The notes under the pieces were generated by a model that saw only the letters and a program-made list of their open reading frames with translations, ran no database searches and was not told the DNA's origin. DNA of 64,000 nucleotides from Corythoichthys intestinalis. Its lineage: Eukaryota > Chordata > Actinopteri > Syngnathiformes > Syngnathidae. The translations under genes and the position numbers were made by a program. Every line of letters begins with the position of its first letter. Positions within the stretch are counted from its first letter, which is position 1. Below, one piece after another: positions 23,668 to 34,624 of the stretch. The stretch is from positions 57,864,001-57,928,000 of the forward strand of contig NC_080402.1 of assembly GCF_030265065.1 (NCBI RefSeq). The letters are read 5' to 3'.

Positions 23668-25355
23668 AAATGATGCATGAAATTATTCTATTTGAGGCAA
23701 ACCATTCAGCTGCTTTGAACATTTGTATCTTGAAGTTAGGCAAAATAGCTGAGAGGAAATGAATTTATACTACTAACCAATTCATGGCGTAAGGATATGA
23801 TTTGTAAGCGTACACTGTTACACAAGCTTTTTTTTAAAGAATTGTAAACCTGGCTGAAAAGCATTGACTGTAAAGCGTAAAAAAAATTGAATATCATCAT
23901 GACTTGTTAGAATTGTTATTGAGTTTACTGTATGCATTTGGTACACACGCAGAACCAATGTCGATGTTGATAATGACATGATTTTTTTTTTTTTTTTTTT
24001 ACCTGAAATGTAACAAACCCCCCGTTTTCTTTTACAAAGCATTCTGATCAATTCAAGTCATTTTAAAGACACCACTTAATTGATAACATTAATTAGAATA
24101 TTTACTCACTGAACATTGCAATCCTACCTCCCTGTGGTGTTCTCATCACAGCTGGTGCTTGCTGCTGCATCTCCCTTGTGAGGTGCTACAAGCCAAAATG
24201 TCCACAGTTATGTGTTGTTATCACACGGTTTGCAAAGTTGCATTTTATTCGCCATCTTGCCTTAGCACTTTCATTGTAATCCTGTTTGCAGTTTGAGGGC
24301 GCGAGCTCGTTGTACGTTTTGCCAATTCTTTTACAAGCGCTTTTCTCTTTTCAATTCTTATTTTTTTGGCTCTGCCCTTTTTTACCCTACACACGTCAGA
24401 ATGCGTCTGGAGAAATATATATAAATATATTATTACATTTACATATTTATTTTTTAAAGATAGCCCACAGGGACAACGGTAACAGCATGTAAGTAATATT
24501 CACTGTCATGAATAAATACCAAACAAAAAAATTATAATACCGTAGTATTAAAATTGTGTAAAACACGGACTGGATCGGCCCTTCTTACTGGCCGGCCCAC
24601 CGGGATTTGTCCCGTTCCTCCTGATTAGCCATTCCGGGCCTGGTCCCGACAACACAGCATAAGTAGTATGCCCGGCAGTGCCGGGCTATACTGCTTGTTT
24701 GAGATATTTACAGCATTCAGATTGCCAAGCAGAGAAATATGTTTGAACAGTGGAATACTGCAGTTCTAAAGGGATAAGAGTTTCTTCGTTACCTGCAACC
24801 AGAACTGTTATACACGTGCACATCGCCAAATAGCATACAAATATGTATCTGGAGTATTCTCGTGACAGTTTATACGTTTATCGGATTGGGAAAATCCCAT
24901 TTTGTACATATTAGATTGAGTTATATGCATCTATGCAGTATTTTAAACTGGATAATTTGCAAATTGCTAGTTTTCGTCACAGATTTTGGTCACTATTATC
25001 GGATGTTAGTGAAATATTGTTTCTCCATTTTTAGATTGGTAAACATATATAATTATTACATAAGAATCATATACACACTTTGAAAGTATTTTTTTAATCA
25101 TTGCTCAGTTTGATCGCGTTTATTAGCACTGTATAGTATTTTGCAGTTATGTAAAATGGAGAAAATACATAAACCATCCAATCAGGTTTTGACTGCCAAT
25201 GTCATTTGAATTATGTAGAACTACTGATTACAGTATGTAATTCAATCTCAACCTCAAATTCAGTGAAGAAAAAAAATAATATTAAATATTGTATAAATGT
25301 TGAGCTTTGTTACGAGACAAACCTCTTTGAAAGCATTTATTATCATGTTGCATTA
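23668..25355. other. 3-prime flank of vwa7-like gene 1, no gene recognised
   Basis: Contains a poly-T run (about 23982-24000) and a GC-richer patch at about 24560-24660 (GGCCGGCCCACCGGGATTTG) of a kind common in teleost repeats. No clear polyadenylation signal of AATAAA form is seen within 200 bp of the stop. AT-rich remainder is unassigned. Confidence 0.5.
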
Positions 25356-26900
25356 CAGTGGGGCAAATAAGTATTTAGTCAACCTATAATTGTGCAAGTG
25401 CTCCCACTTGAAAATATTAGAGAGGCCTGTAATTGTCTACATGGGTAAACCTCAACCATGAGAGACAGAATGTGGAAAAAAACCCCAGAAAATCACAGTT
25501 TGATTTTTAAAGAATTTATTTGCAAATCATGGTGGAAAATAAGTATTTGGTCAATACCAAAAGTTCATCTCAATACTTTGTTATGTACCCTTTGTTGGCA
25601 ATAACGGAGGCCAAACATTTTCTGTAACTCTTCACAAGCTTTTCACACACTGTTGCTGATATTTTGTCTCATTCCTCCATGCAGATCTCCTCTAGAGCAG
25701 TGATGTTTTGGGGCTGTCGTTGGGCAACACAGACTTGCAACTCCCTCCATAGATTTTCTATGGGGTTGAGATCTGGAGACTGGCTAGGCCACTCCAGGAC
25801 CTTGAAATGCTTCTTACGAAGCCACTCCTTTGTTGGCCTGGCTGTGTGTTTGGGATCATTGTCATGCTGAAAGACCCAGCCACGTCTCATCTTCAATGCC
25901 CTTGCTTATGGAAGGCGATTTTCACTCAAAATCTCTCGATACATGGCCCCATTCATTCTTTCCTTTACACAGCCATCCTGGTCCATTTGCAGAAAAACAG
26001 CCCCAAAGCATGATGTTTCCACCCCCATGCTTCACAGTGGGTATGGTGCTCTTCGGATGCAATTCAGTATTCTTTCTCCTCCAAACACGAGAACCTGTGA
26101 TTCTACCAAAAAGTTGTGACCATAACACATTATCCCAGTCCTCTTCTGGATCATACAAATGCTCTCTAGCAAACAGCAGACGGGCCTGGACGTGTACTTT
26201 CTTCAGCAGAAGGACACGTCTGGCAGTGCAGGATTTGAGTCCCTGGTTGCGCATTGTGTTACTGATAGTAGCCATTGTTACTGTGGTCCCAGCTCTCTGT
26301 AGGTCATTCACTAGGTCCCCCCGTGTGGTTCTGGGATTTTTGCTCACTGTTGTTGTTATCATTTTGACGCCACGGGGTGAGATCTTGCATTGAGCCCCAG
26401 ATCGAGGGAGATTATCAGTTGTCTTGTATGTCTTCCATTGTCTAATAATTGCTCCCACAGTTGATTTCTTTACAACAAGTGTTTTACCTACTGCAGATTC
26501 AGTCTTCCCAGCCTGGTGCAGGTCTACAATTTTGTCTCTGGTGTCCTTCGACACCTCTTTGGTCTTGGCCATAGTGGAGTTTGGAGTGTGACTAACTGAG
26601 ATTGTGGACAGGTACAGGTAACGAGTGGAGCTTCGTTAGACCTCGTTAGAAGAAGTTGGATATCTTTGACAGCCAGAAATCTTGCTTGTTTGTAGGTGAC
26701 AAAATACTTTTTTTCCACTCTAATTTGGAAATAAATTCTTTAAAAATAAAACAACGTTATTTTCTGGGTTTTTTCCACATTCTGTCTCTCATGGTTGAGG
26801 TTTAGTTGTAAGTAAGTTGACAATTATAGGCCTCTTTAATCTTTTCAAGAAGGAGAACTTGCACAATTGGCGGTTGACTAAATACTTATTTGCCCCACTG
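25356..26900 (-). mobile_element. Tc1-like copy C, both ends present, inactive
   Basis: Flanked by TA, with CAGTGGGGCAAATAAGTATT at the left end and its complement at the right end. Length is 1545 bp. Same family as copies A and B. It lies between the vwa7-like gene and the orphan vwa7 5-prime region. Confidence 0.92.
25669..26572 (-). pseudogene. Tc1 transposase missing its first catalytic motif
   Basis: From Met at 26572 ([20 protein letters not shown]) the minus-strand frame covers both helix-turn-helix modules and the linker. Where relatives read [12 protein letters not shown] this copy reads LWSQLFG, so the first catalytic Asp was deleted in frame. A frame break near 25900 separates the C-terminal part, which retains FQHDNDPKH and NPIENLW. 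Definitely non-catalytic, but the DNA-binding part is open. Confidence 0.88.
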
Positions 26901-26989
26901 TACAAATGATGGTGAATCCTGTTTTATCTTGCACAAAGTGTCGGGTGAAAGGAAACTACATCCTGTCCCGTCTTTCTCAAAACCTGCCG

Positions 26990-27840
26990 TCAAGATTCTG
27001 AACCCCGCAGACCTGTGTGTGGATGAAAAACAATTAAAAAATAATTCAAGGTAAAGACAACACCTCTATCACGTCCATTCCAGTGGAAAGAATCTCATGA
27101 ATTGAAAAAGAAAATTTATTTTTTTTCCATTTATGCAATGGTGGAGAAAAAAGTAAATAAAAGCTAGTATTTCCAGGAAGTTGGCACCCGACATGGGACA
27201 GACACTTTAGTACTATTTCAGCAAATCAAAGTGAGTATCCCAAATTGCCTGTTCTTCCTTGTGCTTATGAGCTTGGGCATAAGTGACATCGCAAAATAAA
27301 ATAAGCGCTGTGATTTCTTTTTGGGTTTAACCATTATTTTCATCATTATCTATGAAATTCTCCATTTGCAGGCTTAGCAAATACTTTGATCAGTGGTATT
27401 TCACATCGACATCATTTATACTAAGTGTTCTTTCCCATTAAACGCAGTGATGATGAATATTAATGCTGTAATAATAGTTTAAAATCTGTTAAGTGACGTA
27501 GTCAGTGTCCCACCAGTGTGCCCTTGTTTTTAACCTCTTTACTCTGCCCCAGTTATCAAGTTTGTTGTTGTTTGCCACTATTTCCATGGCACCTAACACG
27601 CACTAAGTGATAAGAAAGAACACAGCCCATACAATCTATGTACCCATCTACAATGTGTCCATATGGTGACTGAAAAGTTGTCAAACCTGAATGGACAATG
27701 CACAAGTAGAACATAGCAATGAAAGATTGTTAGATCTGGGGGGAGGGATTTCGGCAAAGATTTAAAAAGCTGACGTTACGTTTTATTTTTTCTGAATAGG
27801 TACTAAGAATCTGGCATTTGCTTGCAATTATAATTCGTAT
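26990..27840 (+). pseudogene. Orphan vwa7-like 5-prime region without coding exons
   Basis: Blocks at 26991-27025 (AGATTCTGAACCCCGCAGAC, GTGTGTGGATG) and 27525-27840 (TTAACCTCTTTAC, AGTGATAAGAAAG, TGGTGACTGAAAAGTTG, ATTTAAAAAGCTGA, GAGAATCTG-like) match in order the sequence at about 56615-57100 upstream of vwa7-like gene 2. An extra segment of roughly 450 bp separates the two blocks here. The expected splice donor and the signal-peptide exon are not found; a hAT fragment begins at about 27855 instead. I read it as the remains of another tandem gene copy or of a promoter-only duplication. Confidence 0.6.
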
Positions 27841-27854
27841 TAATATTATTAGAT

Positions 27855-28560
27855 CTAGGGGTGCACATAAGTGTTGCGCATGCGTACTGGATGCAGACAA
27901 ACGCGCTGGCCCTCAACGGCTTCCATACGCTTTTGCGTACTGATGGCTGACCACTGTATTTGCGGCGGACACGAGAAAATCACTTCTCAAAATGTCAAAG
28001 AGGGAGGCTCCACTGAGTAATTATTTCCGTGTTCCCCCACCCCCGTTAAAAGACAGACAGACGACAGAGACGTCACCGGAGCTACCGAAAAAAAATGACT
28101 TTTGCTGAAAAGTGGCTGCAAGAGGTACCATGGCTAGAAGCAAATGATGCTCGCACGGAAATGTGGTGTAAAATTTGCCGTGAGAATCCCAATGTCGCTG
28201 ATAAGAGCAGTGCATTTTATGTAGGGTCAAAGAATTTCAGCCATCCAAACTTTGAAAAGCACGAAAAAAACAGAGCATGTTGCAATTAAGCAAACTATCG
28301 ATGTCAGACAGGACCGAACTCGCTCTATTGACAAGTGGCGGAATAAAGTTAATGAAGTACAGCGCCATGCACTGACAAACGTGTTTTTGCTCGCATTTCA
28401 CAAAGCTAAACATGCACGTTCAATGAGCTCTTATGAGGTGGACATCCCACTTTTACAAAGGCTTGGAGTTAATGTGGGAGGCAATAAAAATATGCGCTCC
28501 CCTGTTTATTTCTTTACATTTCACTTCAAAGTAACTGCACTTTTGTTGTGCCAGTGATGT
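27855..28560 (+). mobile_element. Degenerate hAT fragment
   Basis: Starts near AGGGGTGCACATAAG and carries the N-terminal region of a hAT-type transposase. The remaining transposase domains and a right end are not found. Confidence 0.6.
27992..28540 (+). pseudogene. hAT transposase N-terminus with TTF-type zinc finger (broken)
   Basis: MSKREAPLSNYFRVPPPPLK runs into a stop after a poly-A frameshift near 28090. The next frame reads FAEKWLQEVPWLEAND, MWCKICRENPNVADKSSAFY and FEKHEKNRACC, which is the Cys/His TTF-type finger of ZNF862-like hAT transposases. A third frame continues with RTRSIDKWRNKVNEVQ. The catalytic domain is absent. Confidence 0.7.
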
Positions 28561-28639
28561 TAATCAAGCGTTAATTGTTGATATAATTAATTAAAGGTAA
28601 TTGGCTCTAAGTAAAGCTTGTCATAATTTTATCACTTCA

Positions 28640-28737
28640 GGCGGGTCGGCTCTCAAGCTCAATGAGGACCAAGTCACATCTCCAGGTTGTGTGCTATATA
28701 AATAAATTTGCCTTGCCTTGCCTTGCCTTGCCTCTGA
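28640..28737 (+). repeat. LINE 3-prime tail with CTTGC repeats
   Basis: GTGCTATATAAATAAATTTG followed by four CCTTG units is a typical non-LTR 3-prime end with a short tandem tail. The body is missing. Confidence 0.5.
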
Positions 28738-29369
28738 TTATATCAGTCCTTTAACACTAGAAAACCCAACATTTTTTTAGCCTACTGGAAAGCCCAGAAG
28801 GGGATCAGATGATACCCCACAACTCTGGGTATCCACAATTAGCATCTGTATATGTGCAAATGAGTGTGTCATTGTCTCTCAAATAGGCCACTCAAGCACA
28901 CAAGCAAACAACCTTACTCTAACCCACAAGGGTTGGTCAGTTTACACTGACTCTTGCCATGATAGTTTCAGTTATTATTTGAGAGTTTTATTTTTGAATA
29001 TGGTTTTATTTTATTCATTCACTGCTCTGCCCATTTTTTCTTCTTCTCCTATAGCACACACAGGCAACTTTATGTATAAATTACTGCAATGAAATAAACA
29101 AACGCACAGACCATTGCAACGTGTATAAAGTGAATGAATGAATGAAATAATCAATACATTTGTGACGACAAAAAAATCTCAAATGTTTTGGTCTCACAAC
29201 CCAACCCAAGTGTGATCAGCTCTGCCATGTGGCTTTCTGAATGCAAAGTGCTAACTACGTCAAGGGGCGGGGGATGTGCTTATCTTGATGACCGAGCTAG
29301 TGTGAGCGAACGACAGTCGACTGGCGGGGTGGATTTGAACAGGAGCAGGAAATTATGGTGGCTGAGAGG

Positions 29370-29611
29370 TGTCAGGCGAAATGCAAAGTCTCAACACTTT
29401 GCAAATGAAAAAAAGCATGAACCCCAATTGCAAACGCATTGCAAAAGAAAAAAAGCATGAATGCAAACCGCCACAACACGATCCCCAGTTCCTAAAGCGC
29501 GATTGCAAATTGGCAAAAGCACGAACCCTAATTGCCACAACACAACAGTAAATGGTTCGCAGCACGAATGGCTCAGAAGGCAAATGCAAAGACACAGCAG
29601 CAAAATCCCAC
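29370..29611. repeat. GCAAATG/GCAAAAG-rich degenerate repeat
   Basis: Irregular repetition of TGCAAATG, GCAAAAGCACGAA and CCACAACAC motifs. It leads directly into the foldback element. Frames on either strand here are not credible genes. Confidence 0.55.
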
Positions 29612-30575
29612 AACACGACGGCAAGAGGATGACCTGGAAGTACAAAAAAATTAAGATTAAAAAAAAAAAGGACGACATATTGTATATTGCTGTATGTGCT
29701 ATCTGACCATCTCTACGGACCTCTGTGCAGTTGGCCCCCTCCCCCCCATCAGACATATTTATATTAAAATGATGTCAATCGTTTGTACTGTAAAAGCTTT
29801 GTTAGTGCTGCTTTCGTTCTAGAGATATTTACAATTCTTTTTGGGTAAATCTGAGGTCAGCTAGCCCCCCATTTCAATTCAGAATTGTGTCTGTCATTTG
29901 TGCTAGTTTGTGCTGCAACGGTTTTGTAGATCAGTATTATGCTTTTATTGAGATATTAATTTTAAGTGGTGACGTCACTCGTAGCTTTTCCTTAGCTTAG
30001 CTCCCGTGGCTCATAGAGCATACCAATGGCAGCACTTCAGGACCATTTTGCAGTAAATGAGGGGCTTAGAGTGACGTCATCACTCAAAATTAATATCTAA
30101 AGCCCCCCAATTTACTGCGAAACGGACCCGAATTTGTTTGTGTTATGATCGTGCTTGTTAGGTAGGTAGCTAGGACACCCCTCTGTTATTGGGAGTTGGT
30201 ATCCTGCATTAGCCACGGGAGCTAAGCTAAGGAAAAGCTACGAGTGACGTAACCACTCGAAATTAATATCTGAATAAAAGCATAATACTGATCTACAAAA
30301 CCATTGCAGCACAAACGATTGACACAATTGTTAATTGAAATGGGGGGCTAGCTGACCTCAGATTTACCTATATAAGAATTGTAAGTATCTCTACAACGAA
30401 AGCAGCTCAAACAAAACTTTTACAGCACAAACGATTGACATCATTTCTATATAAATTTGCGTCTGATGGGGGGGGGGGGACTTCACAGAGGTTCTTACAG
30501 ATAGTCACAAAGCATATATAGCAATATAAAAAGTGTCGTCCTTTTTTTTTTTTTTTTTTTTTAACTTCCGGTCAT
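29612..30575. repeat. Long foldback (inverted-repeat) element
   Basis: The left arm (about 29612-30011) and right arm (about 30211-30575) are inverted copies along almost their full length, from AGGATGACC and GGACGACA at the outside to TTAGCTTAGCTCCCGTGGCT at the inside. The 200-bp spacer contains a second, smaller inverted pair (TTTTGCAGTAAATGAGGGG at about 30053 against CCCCCAATTTACTGCG at about 30104). Non-coding. It would form a long hairpin with a nested hairpin loop. Confidence 0.88.
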
Positions 30576-30589
30576 CCTTTTGCCGAGTC

Positions 30590-32470
30590 CTTGCTGAGTG
30601 AGGCTGCTTTCTCTTTCGCTACTACTACTAGTCAGGCTACTTTCAGACACTTATTTCTTACTTGCCTACTGTAGGTTGATAAATTTGTAGGTAGATTTGT
30701 TTATTTCTTGGTCAAGCCAAAAAAAGTTCTTTCAATCAAAATATATATTTTCAAATCGAGAAAAAAAAGTCACTTGAATGAAAGCAAAATGTGTTTGAAC
30801 AAGTCAGGCTGCTGTTTCTTTACTTGCAACCAGCCATTAGCTGTGGAAGGGGGTTGGGCGTCAGGCTACTCTCAGACACTTTTTACTTGACAATAAACTG
30901 CTAAACTTCTGAGGATATTTTGACAGTATTTTAATACTTCTAATTTATTCAGATGTATTTGTTTGAATACCCTCTACATGTTAAAAAACAATTTTGAAAA
31001 GATCAGTTAACAATTTACTGTGGATATACATTGATATACATAGATATTCAGAAATACTACAACAAAGCACACCAAGCAACAGTGGTAACAAGAAAAACAC
31101 CTCGCATGAAATGGCTGGAAAAAAATATGCAAAACTAGTAAATACCACTCTTGGTTCAGAAACAAGCTATCATTCAGGCAACTTTTGCATTCAAACACAG
31201 TTTGCTTTCATTCAAGTGACTTTTATTTTCTATTGAAAATATACTTTGATTGAAGGAACCTTTTTTTTGGATTGACTAAGACATACATAAATCTACCTAC
31301 AAATTTATCAACCTACAGTAGGCAAGTAAGAAATAAGTGTCTGAAAGTAGCCTGTCTAATCGTAGTAGTGAAAGAGAAAGCAGCCTCTCTCAGCAAGGTT
31401 TTCGCCCATCCCCCTCCTCAGCTAAAGTAGCCTGACTGAGCCTGTTTCGCCCCAACCCCCTCTTCAGCTAAAGTAGCCTGACTGTCAGACACTTATTTCT
31501 TACTTGACACTAAACTGCTAAACTTCTGAGAATATTTTGATAACAGTATTTTAATAATTCTAATTCATTCGGATGTATTTGTTTGAATACCCTCTACATG
31601 TTAAAAAAACATTTTTGAAAAGATCAGTTATCAATTTACTGTGGATATACATTTATATTCATAGATATTTAGAAATACTACAACTAAGCACACCAAGCAA
31701 CAGTGGTAACAAGAAAAACACCTCACATGAAATGGCTGGAAAAAAATATGCAAAACTAGTAAATACCACTCTTGGTTCAGAAACAAGCTATCATTCAGGC
31801 AACTTTTGCATTCAAAAACATTTTGCTTTCATTCAAGTGACTTTTATTTTCTATTGAAAATATATACTTTGATTGAAGGAACCTTTTTTTGGGATTGACT
31901 AAGACATAGACAGATCTACCTACAAATTTATCAACCTACAGTAGGCAAGTAAGAAATAAGTGTCTGAAAGTAGTCTGACTAATAGTAGTAGCGAAAGAGA
32001 AAGCAGCCTCACTCAGCAAGGTTTTGCCTAAACCCCCCTCAGGTAAAGTAGCCTGACAGAGCCTGTTTCGCCCATCCCCCCTCCTCAGCTAAAGTAGCCT
32101 GACTGAGCCTGTTTCGCCCCAACCCCCTCTTCAGCTGAAGTAGCTTGACTATCAGACACTTATTTCTTACTTGACACTAACTGCTAAACTTCTGAGAATA
32201 TTTTGATAACAGTATTTTAATAATTCTAATTCATTCGGATGTATTTGTTTGAATACCCTCTACATGTTAAAAAAACATTTTTGAAAAGAATAGTTAACAA
32301 TTTACTGTGGATATACATTTATATTCACAGATATTTAGAAATACTACAACTAAGCACACCAAGCAACAGTGGTAACAAGAAAAGCACCTCACATGAAATG
32401 GCTGGGAAGAAAATATGCAAGACTAGTAAATACCACTCTTGGTTCAGAAACAAACTATCATGCAGGTTTC
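30590..32470. repeat. Three-copy tandem array with an inverted lead arm
   Basis: A unit of about 620-666 bp beginning CAGACACTTATTTCTTACTTG and containing AACTGCTAAACTTCTGA and GGATATACATT is present at about 30861-31480, 31481-32146 and 32147-32466 (the last cut short). Each full unit ends with CAGTAGGCAAGTAAGAAAT and AGCCTGACT motifs, and the reverse complement of that ending is found first, at about 30600-30810. Short repeated frames inside the units recur with the same peptides only because the DNA is repeated. Confidence 0.88.
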
Positions 32471-33140
32471 ATACAATGGTGTAAATATTACATTGAATTT
32501 GAAACCATATTTGAATTTGAAACAAAACTAAATTAAACTGAATTAGTGCTCCACATCTGTGTGCATGTGTTGTGGACCCTTCCGTTTGTTACAAGTGTTT
32601 GTTTTGTTTGCTTTGCTTAAATTCAATGACACAAGCTTGATACATCCAAATAATACTCTAACAGCTGATGACCAGTATTATCTACTCTCAATGTGTTTTC
32701 TTCAGTCAGAAAAGTGATAAAAAAAATTAATCACGATAAAAAGTGCACTATTTAGGGGTGTACTAAATTAAAAATCGACACCACTTATTGTAATGCTTGT
32801 TCATTGTGTTTCTTCATTTGTAATGTTTGTTTTGTTTTTCAGTTTTGCTAAACGCACAAGTGCACTTAGTGCACTTTTTATCGTCGCTTTTGGTTACGTA
32901 ACAACTGTTCGAACGGACTTATGACGTACGCGAGTGTAAAGAGGTGTCCCAATTCTTAGGGTGATGTTTCAAGCCCTACACCTTACCCCTACCCCATATT
33001 GCTTCATTTGAAGGGCCAAGGGGTGGGCCGAGGGGTAGAAATGAGATGGGCTCGGCTTGGGGGCGGATCCCAGGGTGTCCCAAAATGGGACACCCTTGGT
33101 AGTTTTAGGAAGCACCAAAACCCCTGGTGGTTCTAGTGTA
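32471..33140. repeat. Unclassified sequence with MITE-like GTGTCCC palindromes
   Basis: The stretch 32936-33105 has AGGTGTCCCAATTC on one side and the palindromic GGTGTCCCAAAATGGGACACC on the other, with CTACACCTTACCCCTACCCC between. It resembles short teleost MITEs, but I could not fix its ends. 32471-32935 is unassigned. Confidence 0.35.
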
Positions 33141-33205
33141 AAGCAACATAGGATAACAATGACAAAACAACCCAAATTTAATTTCTGAAAGATTTATTTG
33201 TTCCC

Positions 33206-33388
33206 ATGACACACAGTCCACCAGCAAAAAGGAGGCGCTGCCAAATAAAAAAGTGTACGGGGGGAAAAAAAATGTCTCATGTGTGTCAGAAATGTGGCCG
33301 ATTGACTTGTGGCTCATGCTGTACGCCTTACCCAGTGATGTGTCAGGATTGTATACCGTACACTGTACAGTTTTTTGTTTTGCTCTAA
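33206..33388 (+). pseudogene. piggyBac transposase C-terminal Cys-rich domain
   Basis: The frame reads PPAKRRRCQIKKCTGGKK, then HVCQKCGRLTCGSCCTPYP and MCQDC. Eight to nine cysteines in C-x2-C spacing after a basic stretch match the C-terminal zinc-binding tail of piggyBac transposases (as in PGBD genes), which recognises the element ends. It sits 490 bp from the right end, the expected place. The catalytic DDD domain upstream is missing. Confidence 0.72.
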
Positions 33389-33495
33389 ATAAATCTTTCA
33401 GAGATTGAAATTCGGTTATTTTGTCTTTGTTATCCTACATTGGTTTAGGCTTAGAGTCTACATTATAAGCTTGCTGGAAATGGATTCAAGATGGA

Positions 33496-33526
<31 letters not shown>

Positions 33527-33689
33527 TGCTAAAATATAGTTCAATATACTATGAAAGTCAACCTGTTCAGCTACACATCCACATTAGGTCTGTGGCATAT
33601 TTACTGTAGCTAAATGCTTCATTCCCACATACATACACATTTGCTTTTTTTTTCTTTCTTTCTTTCTCTATGTAGAGATAGAAAAAGAC

Positions 33690-33780
33690 TCCGGTTTCCT
33701 CCCACATTCCTAAGACGTGCATGCTAGGCTGATTGATCATTCCAAATTGTCCGTAGGCGTGAGTAACAAACGACCACCAT
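33690..33780 (-). repeat. L2/Maui-like tail fragment
   Basis: Reverse complement contains the GGAATGTGGGAGGAAACCGG block shared with 5950-6172. Lies inside the piggyBac-like element, preceded by a TTTC-rich run (33640-33667). Confidence 0.55.
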
Positions 33781-33881
33781 CAACGACCACAATAGATGTG
33801 CAAACTAGGATCAGATGATCCCTCTCTGGGCACAAAAGGTATATTCATCAACTGATCCCTCCTTGGGTTTTCTAGTGTTAA

Positions 33882-34105
33882 AGGGGAAGATCAGAATTTT
33901 TCACACAAGGCTTAATCTTGGAGTTAGCGGGAGTTTAATTAGTTGATTTGACTTGAATTGATTTCAATCTCCATTATCCCGTGCTAGCTTAGCTACTCCA
34001 GAGCTCTGAAATTAACAAATAACTGACAAACTGCATAGAATTGGTTGAAATCAACTCCACCGACTAATTAAAGCCCCTAATGTCAATAATTCTGAAATTC
34101 GGGTT
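33882..34105. mobile_element. TTAA-flanked MITE, copy 1
   Basis: Starts AAGGGGAAGATCAGAA directly after the TTAA that closes the piggyBac-like element, and ends around TTCTGAAATTCGGG. Internal GCTAGCTTAGCTACTCCAGA and AACAAATAACTGACAAACTG blocks recur at 48705-48865. TTAA targets fit piggyBac or Kolobok. Confidence 0.6.
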
Positions 34106-34624
34106 TTGGTTTAGGGGTTAGTATCAACAGCATATCAGTGTCAATGTAAAACAATGCAAATTGACTGCACGATAACAACACACAAATGAATTGTTCAGTA
34201 CAATTAACACAAAGGTGGGGGCGTGTGTGGACGCGCACCCACAACCCGGAAGTACACTGTTCACACATGCGGTCAATTTGGCCACAAAACGTGGCGGCAA
34301 CTAAGTACTTTACACTCGATCGGATTTACAACACATTGCAAAGATGCTAAACGATCATGTCACCTCACGGCATGAATGTGCAACACAAATATGTAAATAA
34401 TGCTCGGTGTTGCAACAGCAAAGCTGTGAAACGGCCGCGCATTAAGCTGCTCCAACTTATTGGTGGAACCCTCCAGATTGAAGGGAAAATACTCACGTTT
34501 ATTCATGGATGCACACTGATCAACATTCCCTCACAAATCTCAACAGGTGGCTGTACTCTGAATAGTAACGCACAGACACTAAGGAAACTAGTTTTAATCA
34601 GATCACTGGTTTGGAAAAGTGAAT
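34106..34624. other. No feature recognised
   Basis: No gene or repeat identified. The sequence GGCGGCAACTAAG near 34290 and the CpG-rich neighbourhood have no clear meaning. Confidence 0.4.

Larger units (their letters stand above)
28755..33877 (+). mobile_element. piggyBac-like element, 5.1 kb, with nested elements
   Basis: TTAA at 28751-28754 and 33878-33881 flank inverted ends CACTAGAAAACCCAA and TTGGGTTTTCTAGTG, which match the CCCTAGAAA-type ends and TTAA target of piggyBac. Subterminal TGGGATCA/GGATCAGATGAT motifs are present at both ends. A transposase C-terminus lies at 33206-33388. Most of the transposase is absent; the interior is taken up by the foldback element 29612-30575 and the tandem array 30590-32470. 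Confidence 0.82.

Noticed and set aside
29353-29756. Overlapping 80-120-codon frames on both strands
   Set aside because: They lie in degenerate GCAAATG-type repeats and have no family resemblance.
30994-32484. Three similar 80-94-codon frames (MYLFEYPLHVKK type)
   Set aside because: They are copies of one tandem DNA unit, AT-biased, with no homologue known to me.
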